DNA of 64,000 nt from Crocinitomicaceae bacterium (GCA_024643545.1 JAHEMR010000006.1:1-64000), one strand, 5' to 3'; counted from the stretch's first letter, positions 34,442-44,937 are shown. Notes: generated by a model not told the origin, from the letters alone. Numbers and translations are program-made.

Positions 34442-36523
34442 TTAAAGTGAAATCCTAAGCTGGATAAGCAAATCCGATTTTTTATTTCCCGCTATTTGTT
34501 CGGGACCAGAACTAATTGTGGATCGATTTTCATATAAAAAGACGCCGTATTTAATCCATAAATCACACGAGCGCCAAAATGAATAACGCAAAACAACATA
34601 TGCCCTACTCCCCTGATAGTAATAGGCCGGAACAGCAAAAACATACAACGCGTTACTTTCAAAGGTATAAATCCGTGTATCATAGCTGTCCGTATCAAAC
34701 AATGCGAAGCGCAGCGATAAATCGTACGGACGACTTTTCGGCTTGAAAATTAAATCTTGCGAAAAAAGCATCCCCTTTTCAGGTGTGTTGCTCGCACGGT
34801 TAATCGTAACGTACTCCAACCTCGTTTTTAGTGAAATGAACTCGTTCAATACGCAGGACATATTCAAGCGGTAATTTCGTTGAAGCACATCCTCGATTTC
34901 TGTTACTGTCCCATCGGAATCACGGCTGTTTTTTTGACGTAACTGCTGTCGAAATCTCCCGTAAATTTCAAAGGTTTTTGATGGTTTATAAATCGGCTGA
35001 ATAAGTATTTCGTGTCCATTCGAAGGTGCGTCGACTCCGTATTTCATCCATGGAAATTTAAATAAATCAACGTACGCATTAATGGACCAAGCAGAGGCAA
35101 GTTTCCATTTCAAGGCAGCGTAAGTTCCCTCCTCATTTTGCGTATTACTGCCTTCTGAAAAACCAGCATTGTAAAGCGTCTGGTAATCTTTTTGGTAATT
35201 TCTGTATAAAAGTCCAATGCTAAACTTTGGGTCCAATGACATCATGGCGGCATGAACCATTGCCCAAGCTTTTTGCGCATCCGTTTCGGGTCCTAACACT
35301 TTCGAAACTTCTCCAAATACATTCACATTCCGAAAAACATAACTGTAATCTGAACTCAGTGATGTAAATTGCGTGCCGCGAAAGTCAAACTGATTATAAT
35401 ATTGGATGTTTTTGTTATATGGCTTGTCGTATCCTTGATGGACCAAAGCGGTACCCCAACGTAACGCACCATTCACGTATCGAACATTGGCTCCCATGAT
35501 TCTTTCGGTGATTCCGTTCTTTTTCGCAATTTCACTTGTGGTTCGATGTAAGCCTGTTAAATCAATCGTGGAAACGAATTCCAAGTCATCGTAACTAGAA
35601 TCGGAGACGGTAACTCCGTCCATTTTCTTTTGCGATGCAAACAGCAGCACGGACCAATTTCTATAACCGAAATCAGCCGCAACACCTCTTAAAAACCGAG
35701 ATTCATCCACCGAAGTATAAGCGCGTATGGGAATTGCGGTTCGTTTCATGGTGGTCAAATCAGCCGTTTTACCAAAAGCATAGCTTGACCACAAATTCAA
35801 TCCTTGTCCAATTTGAATCTGAAAATCACCAATTGCCAGTGCCTTCACATATTTCCCACCTTTAAAAAAGGCGTGTCCGGAATAAAAGTCAAAACCTTGT
35901 TTTTGCGTTCCTTTAAAAAATTGTTCGCCCGCATCTTTTTCGGCGGTAACACCTACGGAAATATTTGTCTTATACGTATAACGAAAACGTGTGTAATAGC
36001 GATCCCCATTTCCGTAATAATAGTTGTTCGATGCTTGTTGTACAGAGTCTGGTACCGCTGCATATCCTGCTTTTGCTTCCGTCATCGGTTGATAACGCAC
36101 GTACTGCTCAAATTTACCTTGTTTCATGGCTTCCTTCCACGTGATGTGCAATTGATCCAAGCGGTCATCCACTCGGACAAACGGTAAAATCAATTGAATG
36201 ACTTGAAGGTCCCAATAGTTTAAACTTTGGAGTTCATAGATGGAAATGAATTTGCCGTAGGCTTTTCGATGAAGCAACAGGTCATTTATCTGAACCCCAG
36301 TCAGAAGATATAACTCCTCCAATTCTTCGCCCGATGTAGCATTCAAATTGATCGGATGATCGAAGTAAAAATTTAATTGTTCGATGATGTTCGTTAAATC
36401 TAAATTCTCCGATTGAACTTGCTCCGAAATAAACTCAATCCGTTGTTGAATGATCTCGTTTCGATCCTGTGCGAAAACATTCACATAAGAAAGGAGCACC
36501 ATAAAACAACATACAATTCTCAT
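34442..36523 (-). CDS. Secreted helix-hairpin-helix and barrel-like protein
   Basis: A 693-residue protein with a signal peptide (residues 1-18). Residues of about 55-115 resemble tandem helix-hairpin-helix (ComEA-like) motifs: INLNATSGEELEELYLLTGVQ and HRKAYGKFISIYELQSLNYW. The remaining 570 residues have regular strands such as YYTRFRYTYKTNISVGVTAE and RNYRLNMSCVLNEFISLKTR, with a terminal KSDLLIQLRISL, as expected of an outer-membrane barrel. Bacteroidota genomes often carry this type. HHH motifs usually bind DNA, so a role in DNA uptake can be imagined but is not shown. The gene downstream of the unit is its sigma neighbour on the same strand. Confidence 0.65.
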   Translation of the reverse strand: MRIVCCFMVLLSYVNVFAQDRNEIIQQRIEFISEQVQSENLDLTNIIEQLNFYFDHPINLNATSGEELEELYLLTGVQINDLLLHRKAYGKFISIYELQSLNYWDLQVIQLILPFVRVDDRLDQLHITWKEAMKQGKFEQYVRYQPMTEAKAGYAAVPDSVQQASNNYYYGNGDRYYTRFRYTYKTNISVGVTAEKDAGEQFFKGTQKQGFDFYSGHAFFKGGKYVKALAIGDFQIQIGQGLNLWSSYAFGKTADLTTMKRTAIPIRAYTSVDESRFLRGVAADFGYRNWSVLLFASQKKMDGVTVSDSSYDDLEFVSTIDLTGLHRTTSEIAKKNGITERIMGANVRYVNGALRWGTALVHQGYDKPYNKNIQYYNQFDFRGTQFTSLSSDYSYVFRNVNVFGEVSKVLGPETDAQKAWAMVHAAMMSLDPKFSIGLLYRNYQKDYQTLYNAGFSEGSNTQNEEGTYAALKWKLASAWSINAYVDLFKFPWMKYGVDAPSNGHEILIQPIYKPSKTFEIYGRFRQQLRQKNSRDSDGTVTEIEDVLQRNYRLNMSCVLNEFISLKTRLEYVTINRASNTPEKGMLFSQDLIFKPKSRPYDLSLRFALFDTDSYDTRIYTFESNALYVFAVPAYYYQGSRAYVVLRYSFWRSCDLWIKYGVFLYENRSTISSGPEQIAGNKKSDLLIQLRISL

Positions 36524-36524
36524 T

Positions 36525-37337
36525 TTATTTCAAATCAAACTGAAAGGAAACATGAGGTGACCAACCTAATAGTTGATGGTAAGCAGTTCCAAGGTCAAAT
36601 TGCATTCGGTCTTTGAATCGTCCACCGACGCCGAACGAAAATGCAAGTGGCGCTGTAGAAATTCCACCACGAAAAAACCATTTGGAAGTTGGTTTATACT
36701 CCGCCGCAAATTTTACTTGAAGTGGATGAATGACATTTTTTTCAAGTTCTGACAAAATAACCAGTTGATCGGAGATTCGGTAATTCATCCCAAGTCTCAA
36801 AGCACTTGCTAAACGCTCATTTACATTTGTTGAAACCGGAGTCCTTCCGATGTTTAAGGCACTGAATCCAAAATGAATTTGTTCTGAAAACTTTACGAGC
36901 AGTCCAAAGTCTCCGGTAAAAGCTGCGGATGAACCATAGTTTTCATTGAGGCGCGTCAACTGATGATTCAATTGAATTCCCATGGAAACTTGATCACTTA
37001 ACGATAGAGCGACACCAAGTCCATTTTTATAGGTCCGAAATTGCTGATAGCCATAAATTTGGCTTCCTGCAGACAAAACGACTTTTCGAATCGGAAGCGC
37101 ATAAACAAGTCCTTGTGATTGCAGTTCTTTCAATCCAAATCTATTTTGATAACTGACTCCAATTGTTTGCTTTTTGAGTCCAATTAGCGCCGCTGGATTG
37201 TTCACGTGTGCCCAAACATCGTTCAAAGTTACACTGGCGTTTGCAAGTGACAATGAACGCCCGCTATTCACAAAATTCGTTTGACACCAAAGGTTTGACG
37301 AAAACAAAATATAAAAAGAAATGACAGCCTGTTTCAC
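36525..37337 (-). CDS. PorV/PorQ-like outer-membrane protein
   Basis: A 270-residue protein starting with GTG at 37337 and with a signal peptide ending LWCQ. It has the SGRSLSLANASVTLNDVWAHVNNPAAL start common to PorV/PorQ-type proteins, then strands such as GVSYQNRFGLKELQSQG, VVLSAGSQIYGYQQF and FKDRMQFDLGTAYHQLLGW, ending SFQFDLK. Proteins of this group form outer-membrane barrels, some of which serve the T9SS. The exact role here is unknown. Its stop is one base before the start of the HHH barrel protein gene, so the two are likely co-transcribed. Confidence 0.65.
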   Translation of the reverse strand: MKQAVISFYILFSSNLWCQTNFVNSGRSLSLANASVTLNDVWAHVNNPAALIGLKKQTIGVSYQNRFGLKELQSQGLVYALPIRKVVLSAGSQIYGYQQFRTYKNGLGVALSLSDQVSMGIQLNHQLTRLNENYGSSAAFTGDFGLLVKFSEQIHFGFSALNIGRTPVSTNVNERLASALRLGMNYRISDQLVILSELEKNVIHPLQVKFAAEYKPTSKWFFRGGISTAPLAFSFGVGGRFKDRMQFDLGTAYHQLLGWSPHVSFQFDLK

Positions 37338-37438
37338 AAATTAGAAATTGATGGAACTAAAATACATTTTTCGATTGGAACCAAGTATAAGTTGTCGATT
37401 CTAAACGTTTAGTCGAGGCTCAATTCAAACTTCTGTCG

Positions 37439-37446
37439 TATATTTG
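37439..37446 (+). promoter_or_regulatory. TAnnTTTG promoter element upstream of methylmalonyl-CoA mutase genes
   Basis: TATATTTG fits the Bacteroidota -7 consensus; it lies 22 bases before the mutA start, in a divergent intergenic region. I see no good TTTG at the usual 19-base spacing upstream. Confidence 0.4.
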
Positions 37447-37468
37447 AAAAAAGAAATTTTAGACAAAT

Positions 37469-38692
37469 ATGTCCAATTTACATTACCCATTTGAACCTGT
37501 AGCTCATGAAAATTGGGTAGGTCAGATTCGCAAAGAATTACGTGATCAAACGGATCATCTTGAATTTAAAGATGCGATTGAAGGGTTATCCATTCAAATA
37601 ACAGCGGAACCTATTCACATCTTACCTATTTCGATGCCATCGGATTCATCCCATGTACATAATGTTCATTACGAACGTGTTACTTATGAAAAGGAGAGTA
37701 ATCGAAGAATCTTACTTGCTTTAATGCAAGGTGCAGATGCTTTGTTTATACGTTGCGAAGGAAATCGTATTGATTGGAAAATCGTCTTGAATCAAGTTGA
37801 ATTGGCCTATATTCGGACAGAAATTCTAGTTCAAAACGACGGGCAATTAGCTGATTTAAACGCGCAATTGTCCAGCGAGCAATTGAATCACATTATTTTA
37901 CTAAAGGATTCCTTCAATCCTGATACAAACCACTCATGTCTTTCCTATTTTAACGGTTTCGAATTACACCAGATTGGCGCAAATGCACAAGAAGAATTAA
38001 GTTTAATCACAAGCGCATATCACTATTATTTAGCTGAAGGAAATCGATCTGAAATGGTTTTTAGCATAGGAATTGGAGCTAATTATTTCGTTCAAATTGC
38101 GAAAATTCGTGCCTTACATTACCTCATAAATAAAATCGGAAACCTTCATGGTGTTTCGCAACCATCATACCGCATTCAAGCGCACATCGGATGGGTGAAC
38201 AAATCATTGAAAGATCCTTACACGAATTTACTGCGTCAAACAAGTGAAGCCATGTCTGCTTACGCAGGTGGAGCCCAAGGCATCGTCATACATCCCTGGG
38301 ATGAATTTGCTTTAGAAGGCAAAGATGATTTTACGTTACGTATGTCCTTGAACATTTACAACTTACTCCATGATGAAGCACATTTTGATTGGGTAGAGGA
38401 TCCAATGAAAGGAAGTCGCATTGTGGAAGCATTGACTGTTCAAATTATTGAAAAAACTTGGACACGCATTCAAAGCTTATCGGAATTAACGGGAAAAGAA
38501 ATGTTAGACTCATGTCTTTCGGAGATTCATCAAACCAGAATGAAACGTGAAGCAGCATGGACGAGTGGAAAAGAAAAACTCATTGGGGTTCACGCTTACT
38601 TAAATAGCGATGAAAGTAAAGCAAAGTCTTGGGGTGAACTACCAAACTACTTAGGAAAAGAATATTTAACCGTTGAAAGCACCTTGAAATGA
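37469..38692 (+). CDS. mutA: Methylmalonyl-CoA mutase small subunit
   Basis: A 407-residue subunit of the enzyme that converts methylmalonyl-CoA and succinyl-CoA in propionate metabolism. It carries the mutase fold ([58 protein letters not shown]) but not the cobalamin-binding DxHxxG of the large subunit, as expected for the small subunit. Its length is somewhat short relative to the actinobacterial homologue, as is usual in Bacteroidota. Its stop overlaps the large-subunit start by four bases (ATGA), coupling translation. Confidence 0.92.
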   Translation: MSNLHYPFEPVAHENWVGQIRKELRDQTDHLEFKDAIEGLSIQITAEPIHILPISMPSDSSHVHNVHYERVTYEKESNRRILLALMQGADALFIRCEGNRIDWKIVLNQVELAYIRTEILVQNDGQLADLNAQLSSEQLNHIILLKDSFNPDTNHSCLSYFNGFELHQIGANAQEELSLITSAYHYYLAEGNRSEMVFSIGIGANYFVQIAKIRALHYLINKIGNLHGVSQPSYRIQAHIGWVNKSLKDPYTNLLRQTSEAMSAYAGGAQGIVIHPWDEFALEGKDDFTLRMSLNIYNLLHDEAHFDWVEDPMKGSRIVEALTVQIIEKTWTRIQSLSELTGKEMLDSCLSEIHQTRMKREAAWTSGKEKLIGVHAYLNSDESKAKSWGELPNYLGKEYLTVESTLK

Positions 38693-40821
38693 ATAAAATC
38701 GATTTAAAAACGATTCCGGCTTTTGAGGAAAGCAATTCAACGGAAAAGAAAGCGGTATCTGACCGCATGACAACAGAAGGATTCAGTGTAAAATCTTCCT
38801 ATTCGTTGATGGATGTTACAGACATTGCACACACGAAATTCAACTCTGGATTTGCACCTTATTTAGGCGGGCCATACGCGTCCATGTACGTTTCAAAACC
38901 TTGGACCATTCGTCAATACGCCGGATTTTCAACAGCAGAAGAATCAAATGCTTTTTACCGTAGGAATTTAGCTGCTGGACAAAAAGGATTATCGGTTGCG
39001 TTTGACTTGGCAACGCATAGAGGATACGATTCCGATCATGAACGCGTGAAAGGAGATGTTGGAAAAGCAGGTGTTGCCATTGATTCTATTGAAGACATGA
39101 AGCGCTTATTCGACCAGATTCCTTTAGGTGAAATGTCCGTTTCCATGACCATGAATGGAGCCGTTTTACCGATTATGTCTTTTTACATTGCCAGTGCTCT
39201 TGAACAAGGTGTACGATTGGACGAATTAAGTGGAACGATACAAAATGACATTCTCAAAGAATTCATGGTTCGAAACACGTACATTTATCCTCCTACCCCT
39301 TCCATGCGTATCATCGCAGATATTTTTTCCTACACTTCGCAAAATATGCCGAAGTTCAATTCAATTAGTATCTCTGGATATCACATGCACGAAGCCGGTG
39401 CAACGGCAGCGTTAGAACTGGCCTACACGTTAGCGGATGGAATCGAATACGTTCGAACGGGACTAAACGCAGGACTTAAAATTGATGAATTTGCGCCAAG
39501 ATTAAGTTTTTTCTGGGCAATTGGCATGAATCACCATGTAGAGATTGCCAAATTACGCGCTGGACGATTGTTATGGGCAAAGTTGATAAAGGAATTCAAT
39601 CCTTCCTCCGTTAAGTCTTTAGCATTAAGAACGCATTGTCAAACATCAGGATGGTCCTTGACGGAACAAGATCCATTTAACAATGTGGCTCGAACGTGTA
39701 TTGAAGCACTTTCCGCGGTATTGGGTGGAACGCAATCCTTACATACCAATGCATTGGATGAGGCGATTGCTTTACCTACGGACTTTTCCGCACGAATTGC
39801 ACGTAACACACAAATTTACTTACAAACCGAAACAGGAATCACTTCATTCATTGATCCAACTGCAGGAAGCTATTATATTGAATCCCTGACAAATGAATTG
39901 GTGAATCAGGCGTGGACCCTGATTCAAGAAGTGGAAGAATTAGGTGGAATGGCAAAAGCCATTGAAACGGGAATTCCGAAGATGCGCATCGAAGAAGCTG
40001 CTGCGAAAAAACAAGCAAGGATCGATTCCAATCAAGAAGTAATCGTTGGTGTGAATCGCTATCAAAATGAAGATAAGTCAGACTTCGATATTTTAGAAAT
40101 TGACAATTCGAAAGTACGAGATGCACAAATTGAGGGCTTAGCAACCTTGAAATCAAAAAGAGATGAAATTCAAGTTCAGAAACTGTTGCTAGAATTAGAA
40201 AACGCCGCGAAAAATCAAAACGGAAACTTATTGGAAATTGCCGTAAGAGCCGCTCAAGCACGTTGCACCTTAGGAGAAATTTCGGATGCCTTAGAACGCG
40301 TTTATGGTCGTTACCAAGCAGTGATTCGTTCGATTAGCGGTGTATATTCCAAAGAGATTATGAAAGATGAAGACTTTTTAACAGCAACGGAACTTGTTCA
40401 AGTTTTCAGTAAGCTGGAAGGCCGAAGACCGCGCATCATGATAGCGAAAATGGGGCAAGATGGACACGATCGTGGAGCAAAAGTAATTGCCACATCGTTT
40501 GCGGATATTGGATTTGACGTAGATATTGGTCCACTTTTCCAAACTCCTGCTGAAGCAGCAAAACAAGCCATCGAAAACGATGTACACATTTTGGGTGTAT
40601 CTTCGCTTGCGGCTGGACACAAAACGCTTGTTCCAGAAGTAATTAGCGAACTCAAAAAAATGAATCGTTCAGACATTATGGTTGTCGCTGGCGGAGTGAT
40701 TCCGCAGCAAGATTATGACTTTTTGTACAACGCAGGTGTATTCGGTATTTATGGTCCTGGAACTAAAATTGCGAAAGCAGCGCAAGAGATATTAAAGCTT
40801 CTCATTAAAAGTCATGAATAA
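38689..40821 (+). CDS. scpA: Methylmalonyl-CoA mutase large subunit
   Basis: A 710-residue catalytic subunit. The N-terminal part has the mutase barrel ([50 protein letters not shown]). The C-terminal domain from about residue 575 holds the cobalamin motif DGHDRG in [14 protein letters not shown], with the base-on histidine, then [16 protein letters not shown] and [13 protein letters not shown]. The enzyme needs adenosylcobalamin; the BtuF-like protein in the window is not evidently linked. A biotin carboxylase or epimerase gene is not in view. Confidence 0.95.
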   Translation: MNKIDLKTIPAFEESNSTEKKAVSDRMTTEGFSVKSSYSLMDVTDIAHTKFNSGFAPYLGGPYASMYVSKPWTIRQYAGFSTAEESNAFYRRNLAAGQKGLSVAFDLATHRGYDSDHERVKGDVGKAGVAIDSIEDMKRLFDQIPLGEMSVSMTMNGAVLPIMSFYIASALEQGVRLDELSGTIQNDILKEFMVRNTYIYPPTPSMRIIADIFSYTSQNMPKFNSISISGYHMHEAGATAALELAYTLADGIEYVRTGLNAGLKIDEFAPRLSFFWAIGMNHHVEIAKLRAGRLLWAKLIKEFNPSSVKSLALRTHCQTSGWSLTEQDPFNNVARTCIEALSAVLGGTQSLHTNALDEAIALPTDFSARIARNTQIYLQTETGITSFIDPTAGSYYIESLTNELVNQAWTLIQEVEELGGMAKAIETGIPKMRIEEAAAKKQARIDSNQEVIVGVNRYQNEDKSDFDILEIDNSKVRDAQIEGLATLKSKRDEIQVQKLLLELENAAKNQNGNLLEIAVRAAQARCTLGEISDALERVYGRYQAVIRSISGVYSKEIMKDEDFLTATELVQVFSKLEGRRPRIMIAKMGQDGHDRGAKVIATSFADIGFDVDIGPLFQTPAEAAKQAIENDVHILGVSSLAAGHKTLVPEVISELKKMNRSDIMVVAGGVIPQQDYDFLYNAGVFGIYGPGTKIAKAAQEILKLLIKSHE

Positions 40822-40876
40822 TTTTTTGTAAATTCGGCACAATAATTGGAAAAGCATCATTAAAATAAAAAATCAT

Positions 40877-42025
40877 ATGTTTTCAAGAAAAATCCTTTTA
40901 ACTGGTTTTGTTGCACTTTTTTGGATGAGCAGTCATCTTTTTGCGCAAAAGCCAACCTTACAACTGAAAGAATCTAAACGAGTAATCACTTTAGATGACG
41001 AAGGAAGTAAATCGAATCTTATCGAGATGAAGTCTATTTTCACTCCTGCCGGCACAAAAAAAGTTGGAACACTTTGGACAATTACAGGTACAAAAGACAA
41101 AGATTGGACATTTACAAAAGGAAGTGAAACGACAGATAACATTGAATTAGAATTCAAACGAGTAGGAAATTATAGTGTTTCCCTCACCGTAACGTATTCT
41201 AAAACGAAAAAGCTAAAAAATGGTGAAGAAGAGGAGGAAGAATTTGACATCTCTGAAGACCGAGATAACTTTATCACCGTGACAAACAACTTGGATGAAT
41301 TAACACAGATTCATGCAGATAGTAACTTCGTAAAGTTGGTTAAACGTGCATCTGATTATGTCGTTAAACCAAAATATGCGAATGATCCTACGCCCTACAT
41401 ATTCCTAGCGAAAGGATTTTACGGTATGTACAGAAAAGACCTGAAAGATCCCGAAATTGAGGATCCATTTGAAGAGGCAGTAACAGCAACAGCAACAGCC
41501 ATTGAAAAGGACGAAAATGGAATTTTCCGCATGCCAATTCACGAAATGTGGTTAACAAACTTCCAAAATGAACTGTTAAATAATGGCATTATTTATCGCT
41601 TAGAAGACGAAGACGGTTATCCTGTTTTATATACCAATACTGACAAGGTAAAAATGGCCGAAGTAACCACCGAAATGCTCGACGCATGTGAACAGTATTT
41701 TTCAGTTACGAAAAACCCAATCGGTATCAAATTTGTTGAAGCAGCGATTCGCTACCAAATGAAAGACGTCAAAACTGCGAACTTAATTTGGAAAACAGAA
41801 ATTGATCATTTACTAAAGTTAACAGACCTTGAAAACTTTACAGATGCTGACAAAGATGCGTTGCGCACAGGATTAATCTTAAGTGCTCAACAGTTGATCA
41901 AACGTGATGCAAACACCGCAAATGCACGAACAATCCTTAAGCATGTTTCAAAATGGTTTGAATACGACAAAGATTTTATCGCATTCTACGAAAAGAAATA
42001 CAATAGCTTCGAAACGGATAAATGA
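40877..42025 (+). CDS. Secreted protein of unknown function
   Basis: A 382-residue protein with a signal peptide (ending SHLFAQ). The first 120 mature residues have a PKD-like or immunoglobulin-like beta pattern (GTLWTITGTKDKDWTFTKGS, VGNYSVSLTVTYSK), with a glutamate-rich patch (EEEEEEFD). The remainder looks helical and acidic. No catalytic motif is recognised. It is followed by a strong terminator and is not clearly coupled to scpA, which ends 55 bases earlier. Confidence 0.55.
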   Translation: MFSRKILLTGFVALFWMSSHLFAQKPTLQLKESKRVITLDDEGSKSNLIEMKSIFTPAGTKKVGTLWTITGTKDKDWTFTKGSETTDNIELEFKRVGNYSVSLTVTYSKTKKLKNGEEEEEEFDISEDRDNFITVTNNLDELTQIHADSNFVKLVKRASDYVVKPKYANDPTPYIFLAKGFYGMYRKDLKDPEIEDPFEEAVTATATAIEKDENGIFRMPIHEMWLTNFQNELLNNGIIYRLEDEDGYPVLYTNTDKVKMAEVTTEMLDACEQYFSVTKNPIGIKFVEAAIRYQMKDVKTANLIWKTEIDHLLKLTDLENFTDADKDALRTGLILSAQQLIKRDANTANARTILKHVSKWFEYDKDFIAFYEKKYNSFETDK

Positions 42026-42045
42026 ACATTCGCATCTTAAAAACT

Positions 42046-42075
42046 AAAAAAGGAAGTTAGCGCTTCCTTTTTTTT
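42046..42075 (+). terminator. Intrinsic terminator
   Basis: GGAAG (42052-42056) and CTTCC (42063-42067) pair across a 6-base loop, flanked by six A residues on the left and eight T residues on the right. It lies 20 bases after the stop of the secreted-protein gene and before the FtsB-like gene. Confidence 0.75.
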
Positions 42076-42082
42076 ATGCCCG

Positions 42083-42090
42083 TATATTTG
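42083..42090 (+). promoter_or_regulatory. TAnnTTTG promoter element abutting the FtsB-like start codon
   Basis: TATATTTG fits the Bacteroidota -7 consensus; it ends four bases before the ATG at 42095. A start point five to seven bases downstream would fall at or just after the ATG. The preceding terminator leaves little room for any other promoter. Confidence 0.45.
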
Positions 42091-42094
42091 GTTT

Positions 42095-42382
42095 ATGAAA
42101 ATTCAGGTTCCAACATACCTCAAAAACAAATACATCCTTACGGGAATCGTATTTATGATTTACTTTCTGTTTTTAGATGACTGGGATATTTTTACTTTGA
42201 TCTCCCAGCAACACAAAGTAAATAAACTGACGGAGCAAAACATGGAAATGTCTAAGCAACTGAAGGAGACAAAGCAAATTCTTCGTCGATTAAAAAATCC
42301 AGATTATTTAGAGGCATATGCTCGTTCTGAAAAATTCTTTAAACGAGACGATGAGGAGATTTTTGTGATTACTTATAAATAA
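42095..42382 (+). CDS. Septum formation initiator family protein (FtsB/DivIC-like)
   Basis: A 95-residue protein with one transmembrane segment (YILTGIVFMIYFLFLDDW) and then a coiled coil (QQHKVNKLTEQNMEMSKQLKE, residues of about 42-66), ending in NPDYLEAYARSEKFFKRDDE. The latter is typical of FtsB/DivIC proteins, which hold the divisome together by pairing with FtsL. It is bitopic, with the C-terminus outside the cytoplasm. It overlaps the convergent SpoIID-like gene by 14 bases. A TAnnTTTG promoter precedes it. Confidence 0.85.
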   Translation: MKIQVPTYLKNKYILTGIVFMIYFLFLDDWDIFTLISQQHKVNKLTEQNMEMSKQLKETKQILRRLKNPDYLEAYARSEKFFKRDDEEIFVITYK

Positions 42383-43517
42383 CAACGGCCCGATCAACCA
42401 ATTTCATTTGCGGATAATAATATCCTAAAATTTGATCGAAAGTATAGCCTTTCTTCGCCATATTCATCGCCCCTTCTTGACACAATCCTACTCCATGACC
42501 GAATCCTCGTCCATGTAAAACAACCTCTTCTCCAACGATATCAACATCAAAAAACGTTGATTTCAATTTAAATTGTTCACGTAAATCCCGCAGTGGAATG
42601 CCATAAATAGGGTGTAAATAAAATGCTACGCGTTGTTCCTGTTTGAAATGATTGAGTAATTCATTGCTTGCCGAATCTCCTATTGGAAAATTATATTTAT
42701 CCACTAAAAATTTAGTCCATTGTTCTTTCGGGATTTTTTTCTCCCATTTCGCCTGCTGCGTGTGAATGCAAAATGTATCCTTAAACGAACACAAATTTGG
42801 TATTTCTTCGTTCCAAACATAATGTGGCTCGGATGTCTGACCGCCGCAATTCGCATGAAAATAGGTAGGATACAGATCTCCCGCTTGATCGATCATGACA
42901 AGACCTCGTGTTTGATGTACCGCAGAATCAATGGTCACGGTTGCACTTCGATGGTGTAAGTAAGCCTGGCAATGAACACGATCACACAGATTGTAACCGT
43001 TTTCTTTGTGTTTGGTCCAATACTTCATGGCATAAGTCCTACTGATCACCGCTTGCGCTTTGTAATAGTTCAATTTTTGTCCTGGTCCACCCTCCGATTC
43101 AACAACCCCTTCGAGGTATGTCTCCATATCCAAATTATTAATCAAATTCAAGGCTTCCTTTCGGATTTCAATGTCGAAATCTCCTTCATAAGATCGTTGT
43201 TTAGCGGATGGAGAAATCAAGCGAAGTTGCAAGAAATCCTCTTGTTTATCTTGAATGAGTCGAATGGATTTCCCTCTCCCCTTCTCAACTCCATTCACCA
43301 ATACTCGGACCATTCCAGCAGAATACGTTGCTTTTAAGACATCCGCTGAACCTAATTTTGCTAATTGAATGGAATCCTTAAATACAAAATACGTTCCCTT
43401 ACCAACAATTCCTTCTAACTCTTTAATTGATTTATCCGAAAACAGTCCAATGCGAATGTTTTGAGCACTCAAAATTGCTGGACACATCACTGATATAAAG
43501 AGTAGAATTCTCAACAT
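42369..43517 (-). CDS. SpoIID/LytB domain protein
   Basis: A 382-residue exported protein (signal peptide ending LSAQ). The SpoIID core is DMETYLEGVVESEGGPGQK, YYKAQAVISRTYAMKY, CDRVHCQAYLHH, then TYFHANCGGQTSEPHYVWNEE and VVLHGRGFGHGVGLCQEGAMNMA. SpoIID is a lytic transglycosylase acting on peptidoglycan lacking peptide stems. Non-sporeforming bacteria have relatives whose role is not settled, and the E and C residues needed for catalysis appear to be present. It is immediately downstream of lpxB with no gap. Confidence 0.85.
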   Translation of the reverse strand: MLRILLFISVMCPAILSAQNIRIGLFSDKSIKELEGIVGKGTYFVFKDSIQLAKLGSADVLKATYSAGMVRVLVNGVEKGRGKSIRLIQDKQEDFLQLRLISPSAKQRSYEGDFDIEIRKEALNLINNLDMETYLEGVVESEGGPGQKLNYYKAQAVISRTYAMKYWTKHKENGYNLCDRVHCQAYLHHRSATVTIDSAVHQTRGLVMIDQAGDLYPTYFHANCGGQTSEPHYVWNEEIPNLCSFKDTFCIHTQQAKWEKKIPKEQWTKFLVDKYNFPIGDSASNELLNHFKQEQRVAFYLHPIYGIPLRDLREQFKLKSTFFDVDIVGEEVVLHGRGFGHGVGLCQEGAMNMAKKGYTFDQILGYYYPQMKLVDRAVVIYK

Positions 43518-44633
43518 TTATTTCAAGTATTCTATTAAATCCAACGCCATTTTTTCACTGCAACCATTTTGTCCTAGCAAGTTAATCAATTGATCATACG
43601 CGCTTAACATTTCTGACCTTGCTTGTTGTCCGTCAAGTAATTTATTCAACTCCACTATCATTAAATCACTTTGACATTCCTGTTGAATCAATTCGCGTAC
43701 CACTTCCTTGTCCATAATTAAATTGACCAATGAAATAAATTTTATTTTCACCAATGCCTTGGCAATGCGGTAAGAAAGCGTTGAACTTTTATAACAAACT
43801 ACTTGAGGAACGCGAAACAACGCTGTTTCCAAGGTAGCTGTTCCAGAAGTGACCAATGCTAAATTTGCTTGACTCAACAATTGGTAGGTTTGATTTTGAA
43901 CCAAGGTCACATGTTCTCCCAATTCAAATTCCTCATAAAATGAAACGGGTAAATTCGGAGCACCAGCAATGACCACTTGATGAGAGTTTTTAAATGCTTC
44001 TGCGGCTTTTAACATCAAGGGTAGTTTCTTTCTCAATTCTTGCTTGCGACTCCCAGGAAGTACCGCAAGTATCGGTCTAGTTGAATGGAGATCCAATTCT
44101 GTTTTTTGTGTTTGTCGAAATCGTTCAATTTCATCTAGGAGTGGATGTCCAAAATAGTGAACTTCCATATTGAATTTCTGATAAAATGCAGGTTCAAACG
44201 GAAGAATTGCATACATCCGATCCACGTCTCTTTTGATTTGATGGACACGGTTTTCCTTCCATGCCCAAACGGTTGGTGAAATGTAGTAGATCACTTTAAT
44301 TCCTTTTGACTTGGCCCATTTTGCCATGCGCAAATTAAATCCCGGATAATCGACCAGCAATAAAACATCCGTTTTAAAATCCAAGATATGCTGTTTACAA
44401 AGCTTGAAATTTTTCAGAATTGTCGGCAAGTTCTGTAACACCTCCACAAAGCCCATAAATGCCAATTCTCGGATGTGTTTTTTTATTTCTACGCCTTCCG
44501 ATGAAAGTCGATCTCCTCCCCAAGCCTGAAAATCAAACTTCGCACTGTTTTTCTTCCAAGCGTGAACGAGGTTCGCAGCATGTAAATCTCCGGATGCTTC
44601 GCCACTTAGAATGAAAACATTTGTTTTTGACAT
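43518..44633 (-). CDS. lpxB: Lipid-A-disaccharide synthase
   Basis: A 371-residue glycosyltransferase that joins UDP-2,3-diacylglucosamine and lipid X in lipid A synthesis, at the inner membrane face. Features are FILSGEASGDLHAANLV at the start, ELAFMGFVEVLQNLP, LLVDYPGFNLRMAKWAK, YYISPTVWAWKENRVHQIKRDVD, FYFGHPLLDE-like YFGHPLLDE, LPGSRKQELRK and SGTATLETALF. Length is normal. Genes for surE, a small membrane protein, lpxB and SpoIID-like protein run in one direction with gaps of at most one base, a transcript for the cell envelope. Confidence 0.95.
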   Translation of the reverse strand: MSKTNVFILSGEASGDLHAANLVHAWKKNSAKFDFQAWGGDRLSSEGVEIKKHIRELAFMGFVEVLQNLPTILKNFKLCKQHILDFKTDVLLLVDYPGFNLRMAKWAKSKGIKVIYYISPTVWAWKENRVHQIKRDVDRMYAILPFEPAFYQKFNMEVHYFGHPLLDEIERFRQTQKTELDLHSTRPILAVLPGSRKQELRKKLPLMLKAAEAFKNSHQVVIAGAPNLPVSFYEEFELGEHVTLVQNQTYQLLSQANLALVTSGTATLETALFRVPQVVCYKSSTLSYRIAKALVKIKFISLVNLIMDKEVVRELIQQECQSDLMIVELNKLLDGQQARSEMLSAYDQLINLLGQNGCSEKMALDLIEYLK

Positions 44634-44634
44634 G

Positions 44635-44937
44635 TTACTTAATCAAATTCACGTAAACCATAAAAGGAGTGTAAATCAGCATTCCGAAAATAATTCCTCT
44701 GGTATAGGCATATTTCTCTCGGTTTAAAAACAAATAAAACCAAAGTAAATTTGGAATCAACCCAAGGGATAAATAACGACTCATGTATTCAAGAGAGTTC
44801 ATCAACTGACTCCATAAATAGGAGAATTCCGTATGACGAGACTGAGACAGAATAAAAACGATGATAGGTAAAAAAAGTATTGGCGATAAGACACCTATGC
44901 AGAAGCCAAAGACATGTTCTTTTGTGATATTTTTCAT
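44635..44937 (-). CDS. Small membrane protein between surE and lpxB
   Basis: A 100-residue protein; ATG at 44937 overlaps the surE stop by four bases (ATGA), although the frame is open with TTG at 44946. Three transmembrane segments are predicted: FGFCIGVLSPILFLPIIVFIL, LGLIPNLLWFYLFLN and GMLIYTPFMVYVNLI. The function is unknown. Its position between surE and lpxB suggests an envelope role and is a recurring arrangement in this group as far as I recall. Confidence 0.7.
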   Translation of the reverse strand: MKNITKEHVFGFCIGVLSPILFLPIIVFILSQSRHTEFSYLWSQLMNSLEYMSRYLSLGLIPNLLWFYLFLNREKYAYTRGIIFGMLIYTPFMVYVNLIK

